A DNA stretch of 64,000 bases from Shewanella basaltis (GTDB taxonomy: Bacteria; Pseudomonadota; Gammaproteobacteria; Enterobacterales; Shewanellaceae). The position numbers and the translations under genes are program-made. Location: assembly GCF_023283885.1 (NCBI RefSeq), contig NZ_JAKILA010000010.1, forward strand, positions 1 to 64,000. Reading direction: 5' to 3'. Positions 1 through 8,220 of the stretch are shown here, piece after piece. Position 1 is the first letter of the stretch; every line of letters starts with the position of its first letter. The notes under the pieces were generated by a model. It did no database searches. It was not told where the DNA came from and saw nothing but the letters and a program-made list of their open reading frames with translations.

Positions 1-104
1 AGAGCTGTGGTCCCACCTGATCCCATTCCGAACTCAGAAGTGAAACACAGTATCGCCGATGGTAGTGTGGGGTCTCCCCATGTGAGAGTAGGTCATTTCC
101 AGGC
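1..104 (+). rRNA. rrf: 5S ribosomal RNA, 3' part (5' end outside window)
   Basis: The first ~104 bases match the gammaproteobacterial 5S rRNA from helix II onward: CCCACCTGATCCCATTCCGA, AACTCAGAAGTGAAAC, then GGTAGTGTGGGGTCTCCCCA and TGTGAGAGTAGGTCA. The mature 3' end is placed near the AGGC at 101-104. About 15 bases of the 5' end lie before the window. It is the last gene of an rRNA operon on the plus strand and is followed at once by an intrinsic terminator. The stretch to the next gene (105-460) holds two further hairpins and a decayed 5S copy, listed separately, and no protein gene. Confidence 0.93.
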
Positions 105-116
105 GCCTAATATACG

Positions 117-151
117 AAAAATCCCCAGCACTGCGTGTTGGGGATTTTTTC
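117..151 (+). terminator. Intrinsic terminator of the rRNA operon
   Basis: A stem of about 15 bp (AAAAATCCCCAGCAC paired with GTGTTGGGGATTTTT, one G-T pair) with a 3-base loop runs into a T tract, about 12 bases after the 5S end. It is a standard rho-independent terminator for the rRNA transcript. Confidence 0.9.
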
Positions 152-191
152 GTTTATCTACCTGTCTAAATTGCTGTTGCAATAATGGAAT

Positions 192-219
192 AAGGCGACT
201 CTAGTTGAGTTGCCTTTTT
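192..219 (+). terminator. Second terminator-like hairpin after 5S
   Basis: AAGGCGACTC and GAGTTGCCTT form a 10-bp stem (one mismatch/wobble) around TAGTT and end in TTTTT. It looks like a second, back-up terminator between the real 5S and its decayed copy. Confidence 0.65.
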
Positions 220-255
220 GCTGTGGGCTCAAGTACTTCTCGAATATTAATCATA

Positions 256-304
256 CGATAGTGTGGTCGATATGCAATGTGAGAGTAAGCCATTTTCAGG
301 TGCC
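256..304 (+). pseudogene. Decayed remnant of a second 5S rRNA 3' end
   Basis: The segment repeats the end of the upstream 5S gene with substitutions: CGAT-AGTGTGG, then an altered loop, then ATGTGAGAGTAAGCCATTTT and CAGGTGCCTAATACACGA, against ATGTGAGAGTAGGTCATTTC and CAGGCGCCTAATATACGA in the real gene. The similarity continues past the mature end into the trailer, so the whole 3' end plus flank was once duplicated. The 5' half is absent and the conserved loop is changed, so it should not give a working 5S rRNA. Confidence 0.75.
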
Positions 305-306
305 TA

Positions 307-353
307 ATACACGACAAAGCCCTAGTAGATAATGCTAGGGCTTTGTCGTGTAT
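307..353. terminator. Perfect 19-bp inverted repeat after the 5S remnant
   Basis: Positions 307-325 (ATACACGACAAAGCCCTAG) are the exact reverse complement of 335-353, with a 9-base loop. There is no long T tract on either side. It may be the terminator of the lost 5S copy and may also stop transcripts coming from mutT on the minus strand. No protein gene is seen from here to 460. Confidence 0.55.
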
Positions 354-460
354 ACGCTTAGCTAAACTGTTCCAGACACCCTAGAGGCCAACGATCTGAT
401 CCTTAACTAAATCAGTAGACATTGTTTACTCAAAAACTATCTAACACGATGGCTTGCTAA

Positions 461-859
461 TTATAAACTTAAATGGATTAATTTTTCTAAAATGGGTTTG
501 TTTGCCTCGGGAAATTCATATTCGTTTAGGGACTGCACTTTAACCCATTTAACTTGTTGGCCTTCCATGCCTGAGGCATTGCCATTAAAGTCAGTAATGA
601 GGTGAATATCGAGTCTGACGTGCTTGTCTGGATAGTCGTGACTGATATCCATAAATTTGGTTGTACTGCTTATGTCTAAATTAACTTCTTCCTTAAACTC
701 ACGAATTAATGCATCGGTCACAGATTCATTTTGTTCAACCTTACCCCCAGGAAACTCCCATTTACCACCTTGATGAAGGTGTTCTGGTCGTTTTGCGAGT
801 AAAACTTGTTTATGTTCGTTTATGACAATGCCAACTGCTACATGTATTCTTTTTTGCAT
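461..859 (-). CDS. mutT: 8-oxo-dGTP diphosphatase MutT (Nudix hydrolase)
   Basis: This 132-residue protein sanitises the nucleotide pool by hydrolysing 8-oxo-dGTP. The start at 859 gives the usual MutT N terminus (MQKRIHVAVGIVI); an in-frame ATG further upstream would overlap yacG. The Nudix box is clear: GGKVEQNE, seven residues, then REFKEEVN. The glycine that normally follows EEx is Asn here, although the catalytic RE..EE residues are present. Length fits the family. It is the last gene of the minus-strand cluster, 22 bases after yacG, as in many gammaproteobacteria. Confidence 0.9.
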   Translation of the reverse strand: MQKRIHVAVGIVINEHKQVLLAKRPEHLHQGGKWEFPGGKVEQNESVTDALIREFKEEVNLDISSTTKFMDISHDYPDKHVRLDIHLITDFNGNASGMEGQQVKWVKVQSLNEYEFPEANKPILEKLIHLSL

Positions 860-881
860 TATAGTTCTCGTGGTAGTGCCA

Positions 882-1091
882 TTATTGTTTAAAAAAATCT
901 TCTTCATCGTAGCCGATATCATCCAGCATATCGGGGTCAATGTTGTTTTTTACAGGGATGCTGTGCTTTTCGCTTGCCCAGTCACCGAGATCAATAAGTT
1001 TGCAGCGTTCACTACAAAATGGCTTAAATAAAGATGTGGCGCTCCATTCGACTGATGTGCTGCAAATAGGACATTTTACGATTAACGGCAT
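882..1091 (-). CDS. yacG: DNA gyrase inhibitor / zinc-binding protein YacG
   Basis: A 69-residue protein with the YacG zinc finger: C7-x2-C10 and C26-x3-C30. The C-terminal tail is acidic ([11 protein letters not shown]), as in the family. YacG of E. coli binds GyrB and inhibits gyrase; the role here is inferred from family membership. It sits between zapD and mutT, the conserved coaE-zapD-yacG neighbourhood. Start ATG at 1091. Confidence 0.92.
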   Translation of the reverse strand: MPLIVKCPICSTSVEWSATSLFKPFCSERCKLIDLGDWASEKHSIPVKNNIDPDMLDDIGYDEEDFFKQ

Positions 1092-1169
1092 AGTGATTTC
1101 TGTTCTCCACTCACCAATTAATGATGATTAGCGGTGTTATTAATGGTTCATTGCTCAATGGTAAAGGGT

Positions 1170-1904
1170 TTAACCGCAGGTTGCCAGTGAGAACGCGATT
1201 GTTTCGTTGGTGTGACGTTGTATATTGAAATCAACAAAGTGAATGGCATATCGATTTTTATGACCACTGATTGTTGGGTAACAATTATGGCTAGGATCAA
1301 TTTTAACGCGGATTAATGACAGTGGTTGTGGTGAAGTGCCTTGAAAAAAGCCAGCATGTGCGCTTAGAAGTGTAAACTCGGCTGCATTACGATAAATGCT
1401 TAATAATAGTGTAATCGGCGCTAAAAGCGGCTCAAATTGATGTAACCAGTACTGAATATCTTGCTGTCTATGTTGCCAGTCTTTCGCTAACCAGAAGTGG
1501 AGTTGTGGCAAGTCAAAATTACAGTAGGCTCCCGTCATATTAAAACGCTGTCGCAATGCAAAAATAAATTTATCTTGCTTAAGTTGACAGCCAACCCTTT
1601 CTGGATGCTGCAATGGCGCTTTAAGTGCGTTGAGCTGCTGGATAAGTTGACTAACTTGTTCGGTATCGGCTTCTTGTAAGTAGCATATACTGCGCAGTAG
1701 TTGTACTTGTCTGTCGATATCTTTTAATACTTCGGTTCGATAATCACAACGTTCGGTAAGCTCTACAAGGGAAAATAAGGGGTAAAAGCACTGGTGCTGT
1801 TGATCTTGAGCGATACAGCGTTGTATTTGTTGTGCAAGGTTTTCTAAGCGTAAGTAACTGCGTATTTTTTCATTTAATGGTTGTTCGTAAATTAATTCAG
1901 TCAT
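1170..1904 (-). CDS. zapD: Cell division protein ZapD
   Basis: A 244-residue cytosolic protein, close to the usual length (E. coli about 247), rich in Gln and helices, with the family signature region YEQPLNEKIRSYLRLE at the N terminus. ZapD cross-links FtsZ filaments at the division ring. Its start (ATG at 1904) overlaps the 3' end of coaE by 8 bases, so the two are translationally coupled. Assignment rests on sequence resemblance plus the coaE-zapD-yacG order. Confidence 0.92.
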   Translation of the reverse strand: MTELIYEQPLNEKIRSYLRLENLAQQIQRCIAQDQQHQCFYPLFSLVELTERCDYRTEVLKDIDRQVQLLRSICYLQEADTEQVSQLIQQLNALKAPLQHPERVGCQLKQDKFIFALRQRFNMTGAYCNFDLPQLHFWLAKDWQHRQQDIQYWLHQFEPLLAPITLLLSIYRNAAEFTLLSAHAGFFQGTSPQPLSLIRVKIDPSHNCYPTISGHKNRYAIHFVDFNIQRHTNETIAFSLATCG

Positions 1905-2526
1905 TAGGCTTATTAGATAATTCGGCTGCTTGTTGTAAGAAGAGTTGATGCAGACGAGTTACTTGACTGCGCAACAGCTCAATATCTCCTTGATTGTCAA
2001 TAATGTGATTAGCTTTATCAATTCGTTGTTGCCTACTCATTTGGCTTGCGAGTATATGTTCAACTTGTTGTTGACTAACGCCGTCACGTTGCATCGTTCT
2101 TGAAATTTGTAACTCAGGGGAAATATCTACCACCAAAGTTGTACTGACTAAACTATCTAATTGATTCTCAAATAGCAAGGGCACAACCATAATGACATAT
2201 TTAGATGTTGATGCTTGCACTTGGTCTAACATCTTTTGTCGGATCATTGGGTGTAGTAAGTTATTGAGCCATAGGCGCTGTGTTTCGTTATTAAACACTT
2301 TGTTACGCAGAGTTGCTCTATCTAGTTGGCCATTGGCAAGTAATATTTCATCACCAAAGTGATCAACAATAGCACTAATCCCAGCAGAGCCTTTTGCAAC
2401 GACTTCTCTGGCAATCACATCAGCATCAACCAACTCAATACCGAACTCTGCAAACAGATTCGCCACGGTGGTTTTCCCGCTAGCGATGCCACCTGTTAAG
2501 CCTACGATAAACTTCTGGTTGGTCAT
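1897..2526 (-). CDS. coaE: Dephospho-CoA kinase CoaE
   Basis: This 209-residue enzyme catalyses the last step of coenzyme A synthesis, phosphorylating dephospho-CoA at the 3'-hydroxyl. The P-loop is at residues 9-19 (GLTGGIASGKT) and the family motif DADVIAREV follows. The start at 2526 was chosen because its ATG overlaps the TGA of pilD (ATGA), which is typical coupling; an in-frame start 18 bases upstream would lengthen the protein without adding conserved sequence. The gene overlaps zapD downstream. Confidence 0.95.
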   Translation of the reverse strand: MTNQKFIVGLTGGIASGKTTVANLFAEFGIELVDADVIAREVVAKGSAGISAIVDHFGDEILLANGQLDRATLRNKVFNNETQRLWLNNLLHPMIRQKMLDQVQASTSKYVIMVVPLLFENQLDSLVSTTLVVDISPELQISRTMQRDGVSQQQVEHILASQMSRQQRIDKANHIIDNQGDIELLRSQVTRLHQLFLQQAAELSNKPND

Positions 2527-3449
2527 AGGGTGCTTAAATACCAATTAATGATGTCTTGCCCCCAGACTAGAGCAATCCAACCCGCTGCCGCAATATAAGG
2601 GCCAAACGGAATCGGGTTACCTTTTTTTAGCTTCTTAGTGATGATCATCATAATGCCTACAACCGCGCCTACTAGCGACGACAGCAATATAATGAGCGGG
2701 AGCATTTGCCAACCTAGCCATGCGCCAAACACCGCGAGCAATTTAAAGTCGCCGTAACCCATGCCCTCTTTGCCAGTAACGAGTTTAAATAGCCAAAACA
2801 CAGACCATAAGCTTAAATAGCCTGCAGCAGCGCCAATAATGGCATCTTCAGGGCTGGTGTAAATCCCTTTAAGATTAATCACTAGCCCTAGCCATAATAT
2901 TGGTAAGGTAAGTTGATCGGGTAACAGCATTTCATCTAAATCGATGCCGGTGAGCGCCACTAAAACAAAGGTTAATATGCTGGCATAGACAAACTGCCAG
3001 CTAGGGCCAAAATAGAACGCCAGTGTGGAGATGAGCAAGGCCGTTAACAGCTCAATGATAGGATAACGAGCTGAAATGGCCGTTTTACAATTAGCGCATT
3101 TACCTTGTAAGGATAGCCAACCCACTATAGGTAAATTGTGCCAGGGTTTGATATTGCTTTTACACTTTGGGCAAGCCGAACCCGGCACCACCAAATTGTA
3201 CTTCGCAGGAAACTCGTCAATGGGTTTATGTAAACGCTCACTACCTACTTGCTTAACAATATCGGGATGATATTCGTTTAAATAAAAGTTGCATTCGCTT
3301 TGCCATTCACGCTTCATCATTACCGGTAAACGATGGATCACAACGTTAATAAAACTGCCAATGGTGGCAGCAAAAATAAAGCTAATCACCACAAACACCC
3401 AAGGATACTGGTGCATTGTTGTGATAAAAGTTGAGATAAATTCAGTCAT
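2523..3449 (-). CDS. pilD: Prepilin peptidase / N-methyltransferase PilD
   Basis: An inner-membrane aspartic protease of 308 residues that cleaves prepilins after the glycine of the G-F-T-L motif and methylates the new N terminus. Visible features are the N-terminal membrane segment, the tetracysteine zinc site (CPKC and CANC), and both catalytic Asp regions (IDLDEMLLPD and GYGDFKLLAVFGAWLG) within several hydrophobic segments. It probably serves both the Pil and the MSHA prepilins in this window, since no second peptidase gene is seen. It follows pilC by 17 bases and overlaps coaE. Confidence 0.96.
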   Translation of the reverse strand: MTEFISTFITTMHQYPWVFVVISFIFAATIGSFINVVIHRLPVMMKREWQSECNFYLNEYHPDIVKQVGSERLHKPIDEFPAKYNLVVPGSACPKCKSNIKPWHNLPIVGWLSLQGKCANCKTAISARYPIIELLTALLISTLAFYFGPSWQFVYASILTFVLVALTGIDLDEMLLPDQLTLPILWLGLVINLKGIYTSPEDAIIGAAAGYLSLWSVFWLFKLVTGKEGMGYGDFKLLAVFGAWLGWQMLPLIILLSSLVGAVVGIMMIITKKLKKGNPIPFGPYIAAAGWIALVWGQDIINWYLSTL

Positions 3450-3466
3450 TTTATTCTTTTAATAAG

Positions 3467-4729
3467 TTATACAATATTACCCATTTCAAAAATAGGTAAG
3501 TACATACCGATGATTAGTCCGCCCACAACCGTGCCAATTACCACCATCATAATTGGTTCAATTAGGCTAGATAATCCATCTACAGCGTCGTCTACCTGCA
3601 TTTCATAAATGTTGGCAACTTTATTGAGCATTTCATCTAGGCCGCCCGATTCTTCGCCAATCATCACCATTTGGATTAGCATGTCTGGAAAGAGGCCTGT
3701 GGTGCGCATGGCCACGTTCATCTGCATGCCTGACATTACCTCTTGGCGAACTTTAAGCAGAGCTGAGCGATATACGTAGTTGCCGGAGGCGCCTGCAGCA
3801 GATTCCAGGCCATCAATTAAAGGGACACCAGCGGCAAATGTGGTGGCTAACGTTCTTGCAAAACGAGCCATGGCGGCCTTGTGGAGTATGTCTCCAATAG
3901 CAGGGATTTTTAAAACCAGTTGATCAATTTTGTCACGAAAACTTTGTGATGTTCTGTGGGTTTTTTTAAATAACCAAATAGCAACAATAATCGCGATAGC
4001 AAAATAATACCAAGAAGCTTGTAGCCACCGCGAAATTCCAATAATTAATTGAGTAAAGGCAGGCAGTTCAGCACCAAATCCTTTAAAAATATCTTCAAAT
4101 TGTGGCACAACAAATAACAGTAATAGTGTTGTTACCAATATTGCCACTATTACAACTGCAGCAGGGTAAAACATGGCTTTTTTGATTTTAGATTTTAACT
4201 GCTCGGCTTTTTCGCGATAGGTTGCAATACGGTCAAATACTGCATCTAATGAGCCAGAATGTTCACCAGCTGCCACTAGGTCAACGTATAAATCATCAAA
4301 ATACAGCCTATGGGGTCTTAAGGCATCGGACAGCGGGATGCCTGATTGCACATCCGATAAAATGGTGGCTAACAACTCCCTCATTTTGGCTTTTTCGTGG
4401 CCGCGACCGAGTAATTCAATGGTAGTGACTAATGGTACACCAGCAGAAAGCATGGTGGCTATTTGGCGAGTGATCATGGCAATGTCCATTGCGGTGATCT
4501 TTTTCTCTGACTTAAATAGCGGCGCCGATTTTTTGCGCACACCTTTTGGGGTTACGCCCTGGGCTTTTAATATACTGCGGATTTCAGCAATGCTGGTGCC
4601 CCGTAATTCACCTGAAGTGCGTGCACCATCGCGATTTAGCCCTTTCCACTCGTAGGTAAATACTTTAGGTTGGTGTTTTTGGGCTTGTTTTTTCGTTTTA
4701 GGTTTTCTTTTTGCTGCTGCAGTGGCCAT
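3467..4729 (-). CDS. pilC: Type IV pilus inner-membrane platform protein PilC
   Basis: A 420-residue polytopic inner-membrane protein of the GspF/PilC family with two F domains (about residues 75-200 and 280-400) and three hydrophobic segments, ending with GLIIGMYLPIFEMGNIV, the characteristic C terminus. The start at 4729 has an AAAGGA ribosome site at normal distance; the open frame extends further upstream, but without family similarity. A basic Lys-rich tail precedes the first domain. It lies 139 bases after pilB and just before pilD. Confidence 0.95.
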   Translation of the reverse strand: MATAAAKRKPKTKKQAQKHQPKVFTYEWKGLNRDGARTSGELRGTSIAEIRSILKAQGVTPKGVRKKSAPLFKSEKKITAMDIAMITRQIATMLSAGVPLVTTIELLGRGHEKAKMRELLATILSDVQSGIPLSDALRPHRLYFDDLYVDLVAAGEHSGSLDAVFDRIATYREKAEQLKSKIKKAMFYPAAVVIVAILVTTLLLLFVVPQFEDIFKGFGAELPAFTQLIIGISRWLQASWYYFAIAIIVAIWLFKKTHRTSQSFRDKIDQLVLKIPAIGDILHKAAMARFARTLATTFAAGVPLIDGLESAAGASGNYVYRSALLKVRQEVMSGMQMNVAMRTTGLFPDMLIQMVMIGEESGGLDEMLNKVANIYEMQVDDAVDGLSSLIEPIMMVVIGTVVGGLIIGMYLPIFEMGNIV

Positions 4730-4868
4730 AGAGCCAGTCCTTTTTTTAGCGCATATTCTAACGCATCTTTTTAACGAAATTTTCACGTGTTTTTTAATGA
4801 ACGGTATTCGTTATCGTGATAAATTTAGCGCGTTATGTCCATCGGAATTAACTGATACTGTAGACTAA

Positions 4869-6575
4869 TTAAAAGCTGGTGACACGGTTTATTTCTGCAA
4901 TACTGGTTACGCCTTGTATTACTTTGAGTAACCCAGATTGGCGTAAATCGCGCATACCGTGCTGCTTAGCCTGTTTGGCAATTTGCAGTGAGTTGCCGCC
5001 TTCCATAATAGTGCGGGCGATTTCATCACTCATTTTCATCACTTCGTAAATACCGACACGGCCTTTATAACCACCCGAACATAGCTCACAGCCTACTGGT
5101 TTAAATACGCTGATCCCTTTACTAATGTCTTCCTCTTGAAAACCTAGGCGTTGTAGCTCTGCCGCGGGGATGTCTTCTGGCTGTTTGCATGCGGGGCATA
5201 AACGCCTTGCAAGGCGTTGGGCAATAATTAAATTGACAGAACTGGCAATGTTATAACCGGGCACACCCATGTTAATTAACCGGGTTAGGGTTTCGGCTGC
5301 TGAGTTAGTGTGCAGTGTCGATAACACTAAGTGACCGGTTTGCGCCGCTTTAATGGCAATTTCGGCGGTTTCTAGGTCGCGGATTTCACCAACCATAACG
5401 ACATCGGGGTCTTGCCGTAAAAATGAGCGTAAGGCCGAGGCGAAGGTTAAGCCGGCTTTTAAATTAATGTGAACCTGGTTAACGCCTTCTAGGTTAATCT
5501 CTACCGGATCTTCGGCGGTTGAGATATTTCGCTCTTCGGTGTTAAGGATATTAAGCCCAGTATACAGGGACACGGTTTTACCTGACCCCGTCGGGCCAGT
5601 GACTAAAATCATCCCCTGAGGTTTGGCAAGCATTTCTTCGTATAATTGGCGTTGATCGTCTTCGTAACCCAGCTTTTCAATACCAAGCTGTGCTGAAGAT
5701 GAGTCCAGAATACGCATTACAATTTTCTCGCCCCAAATGGTGGGTAGGGTGCTCACGCGAAAATCGATGGATTTGGTGCGCGACAGCTTCATTTTAATGC
5801 GGCCATCTTGCGGTACGCGGCGCTCGGCAATGTCTAGTTTAGACATTACCTTTAAACGAGCAGAAATACGCCCAGATAGATTAACTGGCGGCTCGGATAC
5901 TTCATGTAAAATGCCGTCAATACGAAAACGAATGCGGTAACGCTTTTCATACGGTTCAAAATGTAAATCTGAGGCACCTTTGCGGATGGCATCGGTGAGA
6001 ATTTTATTGATGTAGATAACAATCGGCGCATCATCGCTACTGTCACTATTTTGCTCGTCGCGTCTTTCTGTGTCAGTGACTTCCATGTTGGCAAGTGCTT
6101 CTTCATCTGCGCCTGCTAAATCGAGCCCTGAAATGTCATCTTCAATAATCTTTTCTAGCGCTTTAAGCAGTTTATCGTCTTCAACGAGAATTGCTTCAGC
6201 ATGTAAGCCTAAACTGAATTGAAAGTCTTCAAGGGCTGCAATATTGGTTGGATCAGATGTTGCGATGTAAAGACGATTCCCTCTTTTAAAAAGGGGTAAA
6301 CACTTGTGTTTTTCAATGAGCTTTTTATTTAGTAATTCTTCAGCAATACTGAGTAAATCAAATTCGTTTAAATCGAGTAAAGGTGTGCCGTATTCTTCAT
6401 AGCATAGCTCAGCAATTTCTCTAGCGGAAAGTAATTTTGAATGGATTATCGTAGTAACTAATGATTGCTTTAGTTTGCGTGAATCAGAAATAGATGTAGA
6501 AATCTGCTCTTCAGTTAGGAGGCCTTTGCGGATAAATAACGTTGATAAACCTAAATGGAGTGCGGTTGATGACAT
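4869..6575 (-). CDS. pilB: Type IV pilus assembly ATPase PilB
   Basis: This 568-residue hexameric ATPase powers pilus extension. Walker A is GPTGSGKT at about 327-334, the Walker B region is VVMVGEIRD at about 392-400, and a zinc tetracysteine is formed by C460, C463, C496 and C499. The N-terminal MshEN-like domain lacks the RLG and the closing Gln of the c-di-GMP-binding motif (GLS and Ser in those places), unlike MshE further on. It begins 21 bases after the second pilin gene and shares its strand with pilC and pilD. Confidence 0.96.
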   Translation of the reverse strand: MSSTALHLGLSTLFIRKGLLTEEQISTSISDSRKLKQSLVTTIIHSKLLSAREIAELCYEEYGTPLLDLNEFDLLSIAEELLNKKLIEKHKCLPLFKRGNRLYIATSDPTNIAALEDFQFSLGLHAEAILVEDDKLLKALEKIIEDDISGLDLAGADEEALANMEVTDTERRDEQNSDSSDDAPIVIYINKILTDAIRKGASDLHFEPYEKRYRIRFRIDGILHEVSEPPVNLSGRISARLKVMSKLDIAERRVPQDGRIKMKLSRTKSIDFRVSTLPTIWGEKIVMRILDSSSAQLGIEKLGYEDDQRQLYEEMLAKPQGMILVTGPTGSGKTVSLYTGLNILNTEERNISTAEDPVEINLEGVNQVHINLKAGLTFASALRSFLRQDPDVVMVGEIRDLETAEIAIKAAQTGHLVLSTLHTNSAAETLTRLINMGVPGYNIASSVNLIIAQRLARRLCPACKQPEDIPAAELQRLGFQEEDISKGISVFKPVGCELCSGGYKGRVGIYEVMKMSDEIARTIMEGGNSLQIAKQAKQHGMRDLRQSGLLKVIQGVTSIAEINRVTSF

Positions 6576-6596
6576 ATAAGTGTGTCTTCTTAATTG

Positions 6597-7022
6597 TTAA
6601 CAGAAGCCTGCATTTATGCAAGTTGAAGTATTGGACACCTCCCATATTAAACTGCTTGAGGAAGGTGTTGGAGTCAAAACAAAAGACTCAGAGTTAAATC
6701 CATCACCAGATATAGCATTGGCAATAATAGTACCATCAATTAATATATTTATGTCACTTATATAAGTGGCTAAGATTAGTTGATTTTTAGTTAGTCCTAT
6801 CTTTTCAAAGTCATTGCAATTTTGTAGCGAGTAATACCCTCTTGTTTGAAAGCAAACATCAATAGAAGATTTAACAACACCTACAGCAGCAGTTACTTCC
6901 ACAAATTTAGTCCTATTGGCATAAGTCTTATATTTTGGTAATGCAACAGCACTTAAAATGGCAATAATAGATATAACTATCATTATCTCTATTAAAGTAA
7001 AACCACTATGCTTTTTCAGCAT
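6597..7022 (-). CDS. Second type IV pilin, PilA-like paralogue
   Basis: A 141-residue prepilin with a short leader MLKKHSG, cleavage before FTLIE (Glu at +5) and a hydrophobic N-terminal helix. It shares with the upstream pilA the pattern SID-x-CFQTRG, a Cys about 13 residues later (NC), and a C-terminal pair C....GFC, so four cysteines are kept although the rest differs strongly. The gene is clearly more AT-rich than its neighbours. The start at 7022 gives the normal leader length; no good Shine-Dalgarno site is seen and the ATG lies in the stem of a hairpin (6999-7031). It could be a minor or alternative pilin. Function not established. Confidence 0.88.
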   Translation of the reverse strand: MLKKHSGFTLIEIMIVISIIAILSAVALPKYKTYANRTKFVEVTAAVGVVKSSIDVCFQTRGYYSLQNCNDFEKIGLTKNQLILATYISDINILIDGTIIANAISGDGFNSESFVLTPTPSSSSLIWEVSNTSTCINAGFC

Positions 7023-7031
7023 AGTGGTTTT
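6999..7031 (-). promoter_or_regulatory. Terminator-shaped hairpin over the start codon of the second pilin gene
   Basis: A perfect 13-bp inverted repeat (6999-7011 with 7019-7031, 7-base loop) lies between pilA and the second pilin gene and reaches into the coding sequence. On the minus strand it reads AAAACCACTATGC, loop, GCATAGTGGTTTT: an A tract, a stem and a T tract, the shape of an intrinsic terminator. The ATG of the second pilin is inside the 5' arm. It may end most pilA transcripts and also hide the start codon. Confidence 0.7.
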
Positions 7032-7054
7032 CAATAATAATTTATTGTGATTAA

Positions 7055-7486
7055 TTAGCACAAACCTGCAGCAACACAATCACCTGTCTGTGCCCAAGTT
7101 AATGTGCCATTAGCAGCAGAAGGTGTCAGGATGTATGTTTTACCATCAACTGAAGCTGCACCAGTAGCAGTAATCGCAGCAGTACTAGCATCAATTTCTA
7201 CTTTCGATACATGAGTACCATTGGCTGCACCCGTAAGGTCTGCACCAACTAATGCTGCAGTACTGCAATTTGTTAACACACCAGCTCCACGTGTTTGGAA
7301 GCAGGTGTCAATCGATGTTTTTACATTTGAGGCAGCTAAAACAACTTCAGCAAAACGTGCTTTCTTGGTGTATTGTTGATAAGCAGGTAGTGCGATTGCT
7401 GCAAGGATACCGATGATCGCGACTACGATCATTAATTCAATAAGAGTAAAACCCTTAGCGTTTTTGATTTGGTTGATACCTTTCAT
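7055..7486 (-). CDS. pilA: Major type IV pilin PilA
   Basis: A 143-residue prepilin: basic leader [12 protein letters not shown], cleavage before FTLIE with Glu5, the hydrophobic helix [20 protein letters not shown], and an Ala/Thr-rich globular part with four cysteines, the last two forming the C-terminal loop (CVAAGLC). The start at 7486 has a strong GGAGAG site six bases upstream; longer in-frame starts lack one. It is the first gene of the pil cluster. A terminator-like hairpin follows 24 bases after the stop, so it is probably expressed well above pilB, pilC and pilD. Confidence 0.95.
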   Translation of the reverse strand: MKGINQIKNAKGFTLIELMIVVAIIGILAAIALPAYQQYTKKARFAEVVLAASNVKTSIDTCFQTRGAGVLTNCSTAALVGADLTGAANGTHVSKVEIDASTAAITATGAASVDGKTYILTPSAANGTLTWAQTGDCVAAGLC

Positions 7487-7565
7487 TTTTCTCTCCGTAA
7501 AATTAGGCCTGGTAGTATCAATCCTCGATAGCGATTCACTCATTGCTAGTATTAAGTGAAGTCGC

Positions 7566-7584
7566 TGGCATTCCATTTGCCTAC
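7566..7584 (-). promoter_or_regulatory. Possible sigma-54 promoter of pilA
   Basis: On the minus strand AGGCAAATGGAATGCC has the GG-N10-GC spacing of sigma-54 -24/-12 elements (GG at 7581-7580, GC at 7569-7568) about 80 bases before the pilA ATG. In Pseudomonas and relatives pilA depends on RpoN and PilR. The match beyond the core dinucleotides is poor. The same bases read on the plus strand as CTGGCATTCCATTTGCC fit the consensus better, but point away from pilA. Confidence 0.3.
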
Positions 7585-7813
7585 ACCGTAAAGCACAATT
7601 ATGTGGGTTTAGATGGTGTGTCTAAATAACCACGATTTTTTAATAGCGCCAACATCAGTTGCATTGCTAAGGCGTACGCGGATCAATGCAGAGCAGTTTG
7701 TGTTATTGATGTTTTAACACTTACAGGCTCTTTTAGCATTTAATGCTAGCATTGTTAGCACTTTTGGCGCGTTTAACGCTTAGCGTGCCTACCCAATACG
7801 CCCTGTTAACACC

Positions 7814-7889
7814 GTTAATGTTAGCAGATTATGTTGTTAATGACATTTCGGCTGAGCAGTAAATCTAGAGTAAATACGCTAACATTAAC
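7814..7889. repeat. Perfect 12-bp inverted repeat upstream of pilA
   Basis: GTTAATGTTAGC at 7814-7825 is the exact reverse complement of 7878-7889, separated by 52 bases. It could be the base stem of a structured RNA or a pair of protein-binding sites. No promoter or terminator was identified that would mark an RNA gene. Confidence 0.5.
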
Positions 7890-8220
7890 ATAGAGGCACT
7901 GAACATTTGCTCAAGTAAGTCTAACTTAGATGTTTACAAATGTGGACTAAATGTTAACAGGTTTGCACTTATTTACACTTTAGCGATTACTGTGCATGGC
8001 CGAAAGGCCAGCTCGCCTAAAGTAAACGTTAGTATAAACTGGTTTAAAATGGAATAGTTTTACCGTACAAATAAAAAATAAATGTCTAAAAATGCTCTAA
8101 TTTCATACTTTCAGTGTGTCATACGGTAATTTTATTTTGACGATACGAGTTTGTAGAGATGCTTTTTTGACAAAAATGCAACAACGTCGATTTGTTGACG
8201 GTTTTTATGGCTGCAAAAAG

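Noticed and set aside
7-204. 65-codon open frame over the 5S rRNA and its terminator
   Set aside because: It lies inside the rRNA gene and terminator hairpin; no protein similarity and no ribosome site.
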